A stretch of 29,041 nucleotides of DNA from Chara braunii (GCA_003427395.1 BFEA01000740.1:163524-192564), one strand, 5' to 3'. Positions 19,393 to 28,743 are shown, counted from the stretch's first letter. Notes: generated by a model not told the origin, from the sequence alone. Numbers and translations: made by a program.

Positions 19393-19486
19393 ACTAAATA
19401 CTTTTAGCAGCCATCCAATGGAATCCTACTCACTTCCTTCACTTGTTATTACTGAAGTGAATCATGTATCAGTAACATTTGTATGA

Positions 19487-19605
19487 GGGACGCTGGACCC
19501 CTTTTCCAGCAGGTGCAGCTCCCCACAACCAATAGAATGGATCCAGTAGCTGGGCTGTTAGTGGTGGATGCTCATAGCAACACCACTAGCAGTCTCAGCA
19601 GGTTA

Positions 19606-19640
<35 letters not shown>
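19487..19640 (+). repeat. Hairpin repeat copy D with (AAT)n tail
   Basis: GGGACGCTGGACCCCTTTTC starts the first stem-loop; CTCCCCACAACCAATAGAAT follows in place of the second; the third stem is TTAGTGGTG (19558-19566) with CACCACTAG (19581-19589). The unit ends in an (AAT)n array at about 19607-19640, a common tail type of retroposed elements. Confidence 0.68.
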
Positions 19641-19642
<2 letters not shown>

Positions 19643-20310
19643 GTTAATTTATTATTTATATCATAATTGCTCCAAAATCTTTGTCGCCCGACATTTGGAG
19701 GATTCAGCAAGCTCGTGGTATGGGACAAAAACAGAAACATCATTGACAAGACAAACTCCAAAGAATGGTGAATGCAGGAGTTGATTGACCTAGGTGCTAC
19801 TCAGGCCCTGCCTGTTTGGACCGGCCAGTAGTACTGCCCTATGTAACCAGGCCCTCAGATTGGACCCACTGCCCTAGGTTCTAGACCTAGCTCATTTATA
19901 CATCGTACTTGTCATTTTCTGCATCCATTCAGTGTTGCTGCTGCTTTGTGTGCTCAGTTGGAGGGCAACACCATAGAGCAAACATCAGATTGACAAAGTA
20001 GGGAAGAGAAAAGAGAATCAATATTGTCCACTTATATTATTGTGAATGGCACTTTCCCCATCCATTCAGTGCTGCTGCTGCATTGTGTATGATCAGTTGC
20101 GTGGCGATAAACGGGCAATCACTTCGTTCTGCAAGAACTGGCTGGGGGGAAACGAGGGGGATGGATAGTGAGTGTGCGTGGAGTGGAGAGCATTCCGAGG
20201 TCCAGCACCAGGGCGGTGAGGGCTTACACGACCACCATCTTATTTTCAATGACTGGACGAGGATAGAACCCTCCTTCCCACTGACACCCCGTCTGATTTC
20301 CCAGATCTCT

Positions 20311-20356
<46 letters not shown>

Positions 20357-20489
20357 CTTTGGCATTGTCAGAAGTTCCAAAGCTACTCTCAGTCTTTTTT
20401 GAGCAGCTCTAGCGACCTTACCTAGGCTGAAGAGGCGCTCCCCCTGCACATCTTAGTTGCTCTGCTAGTCTTCAATGTATTCTGTATTT
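19641..20489. other. Non-coding stretch with a 50-bp duplication and a C44 run
   Basis: Two imperfect copies of a block near 19914-19963 and 20047-20097 share CATCCATTCAGTG, TGCTGCTGC and TCAGTTG. A homopolymer of 44 C lies at 20312-20355 and could be a sequencing or assembly weak point. No gene is supported. Confidence 0.55.
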
Positions 20490-20600
20490 GGGACACTGGA
20501 CCCGTTTTCCAGCAGGTGCAGCTCCCCACCAATAGATGGAGCCTCCCAGGGGCAGCTAGAGGTGACTGCTCTTACCAGCACCTCTAGCTCTCTACTGGGC
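20490..20600 (+). repeat. Hairpin repeat copy E
   Basis: Three stem-loops in order: CTGGACCCGTTTTCCAG; GCTCC...GGAGC around CCACCAATAGAT; and an 11-bp perfect stem AGCTAGAGGTG (20554-20564) with CACCTCTAGCT (20579-20589). A T9 run and TAATAAG follow. Confidence 0.72.
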
Positions 20601-20712
20601 TGGTCTTTATTTGTCTTTTTTTTTAATAAGGGCAATCCTATGAGCAGCAGTGTGCCACCAGTGCCCCTCGCGGGAATTACTGTGATACCAGAAGGTTGCT
20701 AATGGTTTTCCT

Positions 20713-20990
20713 AGCCAAAGCCGGGTAATGGCCCCGTTGTCTGTCAGAAGTCCTGTTCACAAGGGACACTGGACCCCTTTTCCAGCAGGTCAAGCTCCCC
20801 ACCAATAGATGGAGCCACCTGAGATGGAGGGCACTACTGGCGACTGCTCTTACCACCCCTAGTGGAACTTCCCCCCACAAGGGAGGCGGGACCCGTTTTC
20901 CAGCAGGTCAAGCTCCCCACCAATAGATGGAGCCATATGAGATGGGGGGTACTACTGGGGGCGGCTCTTACCACCCCTAGTGGAACTTCC
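20713..20990 (+). repeat. Hairpin repeat copies F and G in tandem, with upstream module
   Basis: Copies start at 20762 and 20880, 118 bases apart, both with TTTTCCAGCAGGTCAAGCTC and CCACCAATAGATGGAGCCA, then GGGGGTACTACTGG-like and CCACCCCTAGTGGAACTTCC arms. The upstream block CCAAAGCCGGGTAATGGCCC (20714) also precedes copies A/B at 11608. An A-rich AAAAAAATAAAAAAATAAAA tail (21001-21020) follows copy G. Confidence 0.7.
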
Positions 20991-21033
20991 TGGAGGTGTT
21001 AAAAAAATAAAAAAATAAAAATCAGTAAGCCCC

Positions 21034-21426
21034 AAGATCAAGCAGCAGATATTGCATAGATGTCTACCGACAAACAACTGGTTGATAGATCACTCCAATC
21101 TTGAACAGAAAGGCTTAGCAACTCCATGGTGCAATTCCTGCCTTTCGTCTTTCCCACATAAAAAGATCTGTGAAACCATAGAACACATTTTTGTACAATG
21201 CCCAGGTACAGTTCTGTTGTGGAGACATTGGGATTGTAGCTGTAAAGCTTTGACAGGACTAGATTGGCCGTGGGATTGGAGGGTAATCTTGTTTGGGCAC
21301 TGGACTCCCATGGGAATAGACCCAACGGAATTCCAAAGCAGCGTGTTTACCTTTGGGCGAAAGGCTATGTTGTGGACCCCATCTGGTATAAAAGGTGTGT
21401 TCGGGTCAATGAAAATGTATCTTTAG
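21034..21426 (+). pseudogene. LINE fragment, C-terminal zinc-knuckle region
   Basis: This is a plus-strand remnant of the region after LINE RT. RCLPTNNWLIDHSNLEQKGL and EHIFVQCPGTVLLWRHW align with the minus-strand LINE domain at 15068-15445 (SNLEQKG and LEHCLLDSP). The C-x2-C (WCNSC) and H...C pattern is visible. RT and 3' parts are missing, so it is a fragment of a different LINE copy or subfamily. Confidence 0.7.
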
Positions 21427-21441
21427 AAGGTGGGGAAATTT

Positions 21442-21444
<3 letters not shown>

Positions 21445-21494
<50 letters not shown>

Positions 21495-21771
21495 CAGGGT
21501 GTTGTAGAGGCCGGTTACCAGGCACACCTTGATCGCCAGGAGCGTTCAGCCATGGTCGTCCTGAGGGAACGAGGCTACCTTCCCGTCCCATCCTCACGTC
21601 AATACTCCTTAGCGCACCCCCTATCTCTACTATCCTACCTCAGTGTGACCAGCACTCAGGACCGTTACCTCTAACAAGGGGACTTGGACCGAGCAGCATT
21701 GACCAAGTGGTAACTCACGCCCTCTACTCACCCACCACAGTCCTAGCTGGGCGGGGTAATCCTCGTAATGC
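21445..21771 (-). repeat. Poly-A-tailed insert on minus strand, possible SINE
   Basis: T45 (21445-21489) reads as a poly-A tail for about 280 bases of unique-looking sequence ending at the LTR border (21772). On the minus strand GGTCCAAGTCC resembles the Pol III B box (GGTTCRANNCC, one change), but a convincing A box is not seen. It could be a SINE, a truncated LINE tail or the flank of the LTR insertion. Confidence 0.3.
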
Positions 21772-24270
21772 TGTGACGCCCTAACCTCACGCCCAGCGCG
21801 ACTTCCTGATCGGAGTGGGATGGGGGCCCGGAAGTGCGCAAAGGGGGTGTGCCAAGGATTTTAGGAAAGTGGGGATGGAGTCCCAGGGCGGAACTGAGAT
21901 CTCCGGTGGCAAGTTTAGGGACAATGGTGCAAGATGGTACGCGAAGATCGTATCTGGCGTTTCATTCTTCGGGGATGGGATTATCGTCTATGCCAGTTGC
22001 GTTGCCGCGGTCGGTCCCTTATCTGGTGGACCGGTGGGACACCATGGCTGTCGCGTTGTTCGAACAGTTGTCGACGCCGCTCGTAACAAGCTTCGGAATC
22101 CGCCGAGGTTGGCCTTAAGCGGAAGCTGTGTAATTGCTGTTCGGCTTCGGTTCGGGTTCGTCGGATAAATCCCGAAGCCCGATACGTCTGGTATCGCTGG
22201 CACTCTTCGCACGATGTGCGGGGCCAATAGCGAGCTATGGAATTCCATGGTACCACTGTGAGCTGGTGATATGGAAGGAGGAGATGGAAGGGAGGGAAAC
22301 TGATATTAATAACGACGAAGCCCGAAGATATGTAATACTGAGTGTTGTTAGTATTCAGATAGTCTGGGCCCCTCGGATCGCTGCTTATGGCCGAGTGAAA
22401 ATCCCCCGCGCAGAGTCGGTTGTTCTCCGTCAGACAGGGGAATTCCGGGTTCCTCAAGTTTCCTCGCCATCTGAGATGTTCACCCTCCCAGTATTCTCGA
22501 TACTCCGGGTCCCTTAAGCTCTCACGATCGGTGACCCAAAACGGAGTTTCTACAGCCTTATACGACCAGTGAACTCGGTCTCCCACATCCCTTATAGTGA
22601 GCCAGGATCGAGGTCGACTCATGCAGATGTGCGCGTACGCTGCGACTCGGTTTTCTCGAGATCGTGGTCGTACACGAGCGTGCACATGAACGAAAGTGGA
22701 TCAGACTCAGGTTTCTCGTGTCGGTGTATCGATTGTGTCCTACCAGCATGCAACTATCCTACCCATACTATTTCGGGTGAGATCCAGTCATTACATTCAC
22801 ATCCATGTCATTCATGTGACGAAGGGAAAGAGAACGGGAGGGGGGGGGGGGCAATTGCCCTAGCATCGAGGGTCAACACATCACAGCATTCTCGGTGATT
22901 TGATGACGGTCAAAGGCCAACGATTAAACCCAAACATTCATAGTGAGTGTCTTTAATTAGACCCGGGATCATTGCACGACGCAAATGGATAATAGAAAGT
23001 AACGAAATTTAAATTAAGCAGGCATCACAGAACAAGACTAAAAATCCGAAAATATCACTCGAAAAGGGTTCACATCCATTTCATGCATACACACGAGGCA
23101 AAAACGATAAAGAAAAACCTGAAACAATTTACAAAGAAAGTCTGAGAGGGCCGCAACAAGATCGGCCAAAGTAGGAGTCAAAATTATACAGATAATTGGA
23201 AGAAGAGACCTCATCCCACACATAGCTGCTCTCTCTCTCTCTCTCTACTCTACAGTCCTCGATGCGGGCAGTCCGTCGCCGCGCACCAACACAAAGTTGT
23301 CACCCCGCTTAGTTCGAGCATGCAAGCCAGGTTCGCCCGTACGCCACAGTTCGTCGTGGCCCGCACGTCAACCCCGCATACCCGACACTAGCTCGTCGGA
23401 TCGCCCAACTCTCTCGTCGACTCACCTCTCGAGTTGACTCATTAGTCGATCCTCACTGATCGCGCTAAGTCCAAAGTTCATAGAGAGCAAACTAATCACG
23501 CTTGCAAAATTTATAGCATGCATGCTTGCGTGAAAGATACGGGATTAAGCCCAAGTGGTCAGGAGGAGAAGAGAGGAAGTGCCTACGTCTGCATGGCCAA
23601 GCCGCGGCGTGGGGATCGTAGCCGCACTCCACGCATCAATGTGGTCGTACAGGCGTTCAGGCCAATTAGAACAGAGTATTACGCATGCAAGACAAAGAAG
23701 AAGAAGGCGGGCAAACACGAGGAAATCAAGAAAAAAGAAAAATACAGTTACAATCGCGCCTGCCAAAAGCGACAGTTACACAAGATTAAGGGCGCGATCC
23801 AGTCAGAGCTCAGTTCCTAGCGCAACAAGATGTGCGCAAGTGAGAAGCGCGGCACAACAAAATTCAGAGTGCCTAAATTCCTAGTCCAAGTCCTAATTGC
23901 AAAAAGAAATTCCGAAAAGCCCAAGAACAATTCCGCGAGCCCGTGGGGGCTCGACGTCAGTTAAAAATTCAAAAAACGACATTCCCGCGTGATGATCGGA
24001 CCAAAAATTCTTAGTGCTCATAGCAGAACAAGAAAGAAGTCATGGCAACCGTTGTCCATCGTGCTCGTTAAGGCGCGGTTACCCAATCGTCGACGCTGGA
24101 CTTTCCCGACACCGACCCGACAGATTCCCACAGAAAATAAAAAGAAGTGAGGGTACCCATGCAACTTGCCCGACCGACCCATCTCTCCACGGCTCACCCA
24201 TCCGACCCGTCCTGTTTCCCCAAGGCAGCTTCCCGCAGAAAGTCGCGCAATTACAGAAGATGGTTCATCA
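21772..24270 (-). repeat. 3' LTR of copy 2 (about 2.5 kb)
   Basis: On the plus strand it begins TGTGACGCCCTAACCTCACG and ends GGTTCATCA, the position of GGTTCGTCACA in copy 1. Together the two LTRs suggest ancestral ends TGTGACG...CGTCACA. Shared blocks with 7047-9485 include 21785-21915, 22210-22460, the CT repeat near 23226 and the promoter block. A (G)12 run is at about 22842-22851. Internal open frames are short and not conserved in frame. The base run next to the inner LTR end (24271-24377) shows no convincing polypurine tract. Confidence 0.8.
23508..23525 (-). promoter_or_regulatory. Candidate LTR promoter, RY box and TATA
   Basis: Minus-strand GCATGCATGC (23525-23516) runs into CTATAAATT (23516-23508). 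It is the counterpart of 8722-8743, so the pair is conserved between diverged LTRs, although the gap between the two boxes is 3-4 bases shorter here. Confidence 0.45.
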
Positions 24271-24377
24271 TATATGTGACGCCCAGGGGGTTCCAATCTT
24301 GAGCAAGCTCCCACTTGCTCACTTACTTATGCGTCGATCTATAACCCGAGGATCGACGTGGAGCTCACACGTGCCAC

Positions 24378-25067
24378 TTACCGTAAGATAAGAGTGTGGA
24401 AGTCACTTAGTGTGGCATTCGCGGGCTCTATCCTAAACATTTCCGGGGAAGGGCAATCTGATAACGGGCGGAGGAGGTGGTGGATGGGCTTGGGGAAGGG
24501 GAGGTACGAAGCGGCGAATTTCCCTGTCACAAGTGGGGATCCAGGTGTAGTGGATGGTGCGATGGATGCAGGGAATCGGGGGTGCTCCCGTTGATGAGGG
24601 AGAGAGGCGAGATAGTCGGGGTAGAGGGTGGAGAGGGTGCGAGGGATAGTAGAGCGGAAAATCTCGTAATTTTCACAGGTGGGGATTGTGTCCAAGATGA
24701 CGCAATAAACTTCTATATTATTTAATTCCCGCCAGGTCGCGCTGAAGAGAAGGACATGGAGAGGGAAGGAGGCGACGAAGGAGCGGGTGATAGCATGCGG
24801 GACGACGGTGACGAGAAGGCGGGTGGCGTAAAACTGGTGGAAGAGAGAGGGCAGGAAAGGGCACCATCCATCAGGGAACGGGGGTCGACCCAGGAGTTGG
24901 TGAGGGGTGAGGAAGTCAAGGGGACGATGGGATAACGACCGGGGACGCAGCCCGATCGCGCGTATTTCCACGAAGGTGAAGAGTGGCTCGGGATGGCGGA
25001 CAAGACGAAGCCGGTAATTTGCTCCTTTGGCGGCGTCGACTTCCTGATCCCTCTGCCGCGGCTCCAT
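24378..25067 (-). CDS. ORF6: candidate third accessory ORF (229 aa)
   Basis: A clean ATG-to-stop frame of 229 residues lies between ORF5 and the 3' LTR. No family is recognised. It has a basic N-terminus, a Pro/aromatic middle (LLGRPPFPDGWCPFLPSLF), a hydrophobic run near residues 90-110 (SFVASFPLHVLLFSATW), and IEVYCVILDTIPTCENYEIF. It overlaps the end of the ORF5 frame (open to 24916) by about 150 bases in another frame, without an ATGA junction. It may be a separate ORF, a frameshifted continuation of ORF5, or chance. Copy 1 cannot test it because the window ends first. Confidence 0.4.
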   Translation of the reverse strand: MEPRQRDQEVDAAKGANYRLRLVRHPEPLFTFVEIRAIGLRPRSLSHRPLDFLTPHQLLGRPPFPDGWCPFLPSLFHQFYATRLLVTVVPHAITRSFVASFPLHVLLFSATWRELNNIEVYCVILDTIPTCENYEIFRSTIPRTLSTLYPDYLASLPHQREHPRFPASIAPSTTPGSPLVTGKFAASYLPFPKPIHHLLRPLSDCPSPEMFRIEPANATLSDFHTLILR

Positions 25068-25338
25068 TTCCTTCAGAATTTTCGCGCGGTGGCTCCGGAT
25101 TTAACGATGCATTGCCTAGCAGCAGCTGTGGTGGCCGCCCTTCGGATTCTTCGACTGGCCGCTTGCCCTCCGCTTTCTCCCGCCTCCGCTGAGCTTCGGC
25201 TTCCTCCTCCTCTTTGCTTCGTGTGGGACGGTTACTCGGCTCTCCCGATCCACTTTCCTCTTCCTTCTCCTTTGACCCAATGTAGTCGGGATCATCCGGA
25301 TCAGTGCCCGATTCTTCTTCTTCCGACTCCTCCTCCTA

Positions 25339-25407
25339 TTCTTCTTCTTCTTCTTCTTCTTCTTCTTCTTCTTCTTCTTCTTCTTCTTCTTCTTCTTCTT
25401 CTTCTTC
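25339..25407 (+). repeat. (TTC)n microsatellite inside ORF5
   Basis: About 23 TTC repeats on the plus strand read as GAA (Glu) codons on the coding minus strand. The corresponding stretch in copy 1 is acidic but imperfect, so the pure array is a later expansion within an already acidic region. Confidence 0.9.
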
Positions 25408-26003
25408 GTCACTGGTTCCTAGCGCGTTTCCTCGTCGGACAAAAGGGTCCCACGGTGTGAGATCGGTGACGTCAATTTCAAGATAGAGGCTCGGGGACGG
25501 GTAAAAGCAGTTATCCCCCTCCAACTTCGTACATGTGGACCACAACAGATGCGGTGCAAGCGTGCCAGTGAGCATGTCAGTCCCCGGCTTCCCGTCACAC
25601 CTCGACAGGATGTCGAGGGGCAAATCGTCCACCAGCTGCGCCAAAAACACCAACAACTCGTCCGTGATTGCATCGAGATGGACTTCTTCTACCGTGCCGA
25701 ATAATATCCCCAACAATTCTCCCTCCGTACACGTCCGCCAAGCCTGCACGATCAACAGTTCCACCTCGTCGTCCAAGACCTCACCCCCTTCAACTTCTGG
25801 GGCTGGCTCCGCCCAGTGAAACACCACGCATACCAAACAAAAGTCGAGTTCTACGTAAGCATCCCACCACCCGTTCCACTTGTCTTCGTCCAAGATTGGT
25901 ATGTTGAGCTCTCGGATCCGGAAAGAGAGGGCGGGATCGATAGTAGATTGCCAAAAGGTGGGGACATCAGACGAGAGGTTGAAGAGGGAGAGACGATGAC
26001 GGT

Positions 26004-26007
26004 TCAT
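26004..26007 (-). promoter_or_regulatory. ATGA overlap, ORF4 stop / ORF5 start (copy 2)
   Basis: Minus-strand CAATGAACCG is identical to the copy-1 junction at 895-898. Confidence 0.8.
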
Positions 26008-26478
26008 TGAGGCTGCTCAAAGGGGAGGAGCTCCGGGAGAAAGATCTCCGGCGCGGTGCTGGAGGTGCGGAGTCGAAGGTCTATATCGTTCGAGGTCACG
26101 ATTCTTTTCCTCGGTCGAGCCAGCAACTCGATCCACGTGGTTGTGATCTCATCGGCCCAACCCCGCAACTGTCGATAGATGTCTGTATGAATCGTCGGGT
26201 GCATCGCCGTGATATCACCCATGAAGTGACGATGACGGATATGTGGCTAACGCTGGGCGAGGACAAGCGCTGGAAAGCCGAAATCTCGGCCAGTACACGC
26301 GTCGCCCCTACGTGTACGAAGCGGAACTCTGTTGCTGCGTGGACGATTGTTGTGCTGAAGAAGGCTGCGAATCGAAGAAGATCGGGACTCAACCGAGGTC
26401 GCTGCACCTGCCGGATAGTCGCTAAATGCCCCTTCAGGGTCATCAGCCGCTCGTTGATCACCTGCTCCATCGAAAAAC

Positions 26479-26482
26479 TCAT
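26479..26482 (-). promoter_or_regulatory. ATGA overlap, ORF3 stop / ORF4 start (copy 2)
   Basis: The minus-strand context CATCGCCATGAGTTTT is the same as in copy 1 at 1374-1377. Confidence 0.8.
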
Positions 26483-28218
26483 GGCGATGGAGGCGGAGTC
26501 GAAGACGACGGTTGAGAGAGAGAAGATGATTCTAGATAGTTGTCGTCTTCTTCCTGACCGAGGGACAATGCAGATGATGGAGGAGAAGGGGAAGAGGGGA
26601 GAGGACGAAGGTAGGACACGTGTCGAATGATCGGACGAGCCGATCGACTTCCCGACACCTCTGGCACAAGCCACACCGTGTTCACCCCGCTGGGACTGAG
26701 CTCGACCATGCGAAATCACCTGAAGAATCGTGGCGCTAGCTTGCCCTAACGAGCACATTTCCTCACCTGCATGATGTCCCCTAATTTATATTGGGGTCAA
26801 GGCCCAGCGTTCTCATTTCGGGCCTCTTAACTCCTGACATGTCTCCCATGGGCCATTTCTTTCATTCGTTGTCTTTTTCGGGCCAATCGGGGGAGGACCT
26901 TTTCCATCAATTCTAGGTGGCGTTGGGCCTTATCCTTAACCGTCGCCCTAGTGGTCCGTTGCAGAAGGGTCGTTTCATCATTTAGGTTCGGTAGGGCTAC
27001 ACAGGGCACGCTATTGGTCCGTAGTGGAAGGGGGTCAGGCCCGTGGACTCGTGGGGTGTACCCCGGTGGATAGTCAGGATATGGTCCACGATATCGGGTC
27101 AAGGCCTTGTGTCATTTGCCACGTCACATCCGCGGTATTGCGTCGCAAAGCAGTCTTAATCACACGATTGACGTTCTCTACCTGTCGGTTAGATTGCGAC
27201 ATGTGGGGAGCAGTATTGCGGATAGAGACACCGTGTAAGACAAGATTCCTCAAGACTTCCCCTCTAAATTCTGCCCCATTGTCCGTTAGGATCTCCTCTG
27301 TGTCTTGGTGCATTCCGAGAAAACAGTTGACGTATCGAGCTATTTCGGCTGCCTGTCGCATCTTGCATGGATACGCTTCGATCCATTTCGAAAAGTGGTC
27401 CACGAATACCAACAGAATGGAATACTCACAGCTATTCGGTCCAGGGGGTACGACAATAGCCGTGGTATCTATACTAACTCTTTGGAATGGACGTTCGACT
27501 ATGGTAGGCACTATCGACCTAGGTGGTTGAATTGGCGCCTTGTCAGCGGCGCAGACCTGACAATTTTGGATGATGAACTTAACGTCGTCGCGAATGTTGG
27601 ACCAATACCACTCATTTTTATTAATCGCCGCCTTCGTGATTCGGACGGCGAAATGGGCCGCAGTCTCCTCGTGGGCTGAATTAACCCAGTCATAGCTCAC
27701 AAATGGATGCGGGACATAGATCCAAATCCCGCTCCCGTCCGTTTTCCGTTTTTCTACCCGTCCCTCGTTCCATCGGTAATCCCGAGCTCTCTCATTGGCC
27801 CGTCTCCGATCCTCCCTTGTGAAATCTCGGAGGGGGGTCTCAACCACCATAGCTATCAAGACGACATTTGTCCACACTTCAAGCCTTCTAAATCGTCGGG
27901 TCTTTTCAAGTCCTTCGGACGTGGCTTCGTGAAATCGAGCCTCCGTGGGGATCTTATCAGTGTGACACAGAGGACACAACCAGGATTTGTCCGCATTCCG
28001 GTACTGTATACAGGAACCATGGGCTCGGAAAACACATCGCTGACAATCTACCCACTCGACATAGCCTTCCCCGCTTAGTCGCATAGAGACCGAGTAGACT
28101 CTCGAAAATGCCTCGCAAAAATAACAAAATTTGTCAGGGAGGGAGGGAAAGGAGGAGGATGAGAGAGGAGAAAGGGGACCTTCATAATTACCTCCGCGCG
28201 CCATCGCCATCGTGTCAA

Positions 28219-28222
28219 TCAC
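28219..28222 (-). promoter_or_regulatory. GTGA (former ATGA?) at ORF2/ORF3 boundary, copy 2
   Basis: GGG-TGA ends ORF2 after YGQVVILPRTRKG, and GTG-ATT lies in the integrase frame. Copy 1 has ATGA at the equivalent site, so an A-to-G change is likely here. Confidence 0.55.
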
Positions 28223-28736
28223 CCCTTACGAGTTCGAGGAAGGATGACCACCTGTCCGTAAGAGCGCTCATTCGTTGGTTGAACTTGGTTCTGGTTCCTT
28301 CCATGGGGTAATCTCCTCACCTTTAGTCACCTTGTCGGGTCGATGCAGACGTGTCAAGCCGTCAGCGTTCCCGTGTTTCTCCGTCTTCCGGTGGACGATA
28401 TTGAAGTTGTACTCTTGCAGTCGTACAGCCCAACGACCGATCATACCCGTGTAATTGGTGAGCCTCTTGAGGGCCAACAAGGGCTCATGATCCATGAGAA
28501 GGAGGAAGTTTTGTCCGTAGAGATACGGATGGAAATGTTGAATTCCCCAAACCACTACGTAACACTCTCCCTGAGGAGCTGAATCGTTTCTCCTTTCCCC
28601 AGGCGCTGTCCAAGAAGTGTACTCGATGACGTGTTCGCGACCGTCTTTCCCCTTCTGGGCTAGAATAGTGGAGATCGCTTCAGGCTGCCAATCCGTAATG
28701 AGTATGAACTGTTTTTGCGGGTCCGGCCAGATCCTA
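28219..28736 (-). pseudogene. ORF2 remnant, copy 2: RNase H
   Basis: RNase H only: DPQKQFILITDWQPEAIS (the first Asp), GECYVVVWGIQHFHPY (Glu), LLMDHEPLLALKRL (Asp) and GNADGLTRLHRPDKV. It is open from the breakpoint at about 28736 to TGA 28270-28268, where a one-base indel separates it from the true end (YGQVVILPRTRKG, stop 28221-28219). The RT, protease and gag are gone. It serves as the reference showing which copy-1 stops are mutations. Confidence 0.88.
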
Positions 28737-28743
28737 CGAAACA

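Larger units (their letters stand above)
18841..19486. other. Non-coding stretch with a perfect palindrome and T-rich runs
   Basis: This is the upstream flank of the LINE truncation. It holds a 30-bp perfect palindrome (18970-18999), an A11 run near 19125, a T-rich tract (19335-19360) and the dispersed repeat at 19306-19392. No supported coding sequence. Confidence 0.6.
24916..26007 (-). pseudogene. ORF5, copy 2: conserved protein with poly-Glu tail (one stop)
   Basis: ATG 26007 overlaps the ORF4 stop. The frame is open for 223 codons to TAG 25338-25336, then continues open to TGA 24918-24916. The first 190 residues match copy 1: PTFWQS, ELLIVQAWRT, LLGILFG, LAQLVDDLPLDI and LEGDN. A (GAA)n microsatellite encodes more than 20 Glu; the TAG sits at its end, where one base change in GAG would produce it. 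Beyond it the frame gives a Glu/Arg-rich, disordered-looking region (EEEEAEAQRRREKAEGKRP). Family unknown. Confidence 0.65.
26004..26482 (-). pseudogene. ORF4, copy 2 (one frameshift)
   Basis: Counterpart of the intact 160-residue ORF at 895-1377. From ATG 26482 the frame gives MSFSMEQVINER, DLLRFAAFFSTTIVHAATEF and a VLAE block. It changes frame at about 26215-26230, where the other frame reads MGDITAMHPTIHTDIYRQL, and ends LPELLPFEQPQ at TGA 26006-26004. The length from ATG to TGA is 479 bases, not a multiple of three, confirming the indel. Function unknown. Confidence 0.72.
26479..28222 (-). pseudogene. ORF3, copy 2: PHD finger-integrase (frameshifted near C-terminus)
   Basis: This is the best preserved integrase in the window: 382 codons open from GTG 28222, followed by frame changes near 27110 and 27030 and stops at 26710-26826. 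Counting from that codon, residues 33-86 form C4HC3: Cys 33, 36, 60, 63, His 68, Cys 71, 83, 86, with Trp 81 two residues before Cys 83, as in PHD fingers. The H2C2 zinc site is His 184, His 190, Cys 221, Cys 224. The catalytic triad is Asp 252, Asp 314, Glu 349 (D-x61-D-x34-E). The C-terminus has YKLGD, SH3-like remnants and a Ser/Pro tail. The start could instead be ATG 28210 or 28204; the GTG is kept because it occupies the ATGA position. Confidence 0.9.
21772..28736 (-). mobile_element. Ty3/gypsy-like LTR retrotransposon, copy 2 (5' part missing)
   Basis: The same gene order as copy 1 is seen from RNase H onwards: end of ORF2, ORF3, ORF4, ORF5, then a candidate ORF6 and the 3' LTR. Similarity to copy 1 ends at about 28736, inside the junction between RT and RNase H, next to a 20-bp palindrome and an AT microsatellite. 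Gag, protease and RT are missing. It is diverged from copy 1 throughout, so the two are different family members rather than a recent duplication. Confidence 0.9.

Noticed and set aside
20246-20449. Poly-Gly minus-strand and poly-Pro plus-strand frames
   Set aside because: They are produced by the C44 homopolymer.
25304-25486. Poly-Ser and poly-Lys frames around the (TTC)n array
   Set aside because: They are other readings of a microsatellite; the poly-Glu frame is the one continuous with conserved ORF5.
26007-26630. 207-aa plus-strand frame
   Set aside because: It is antisense to conserved ORF4 and the integrase tail, which have matching lesions and conserved residues on the minus strand.
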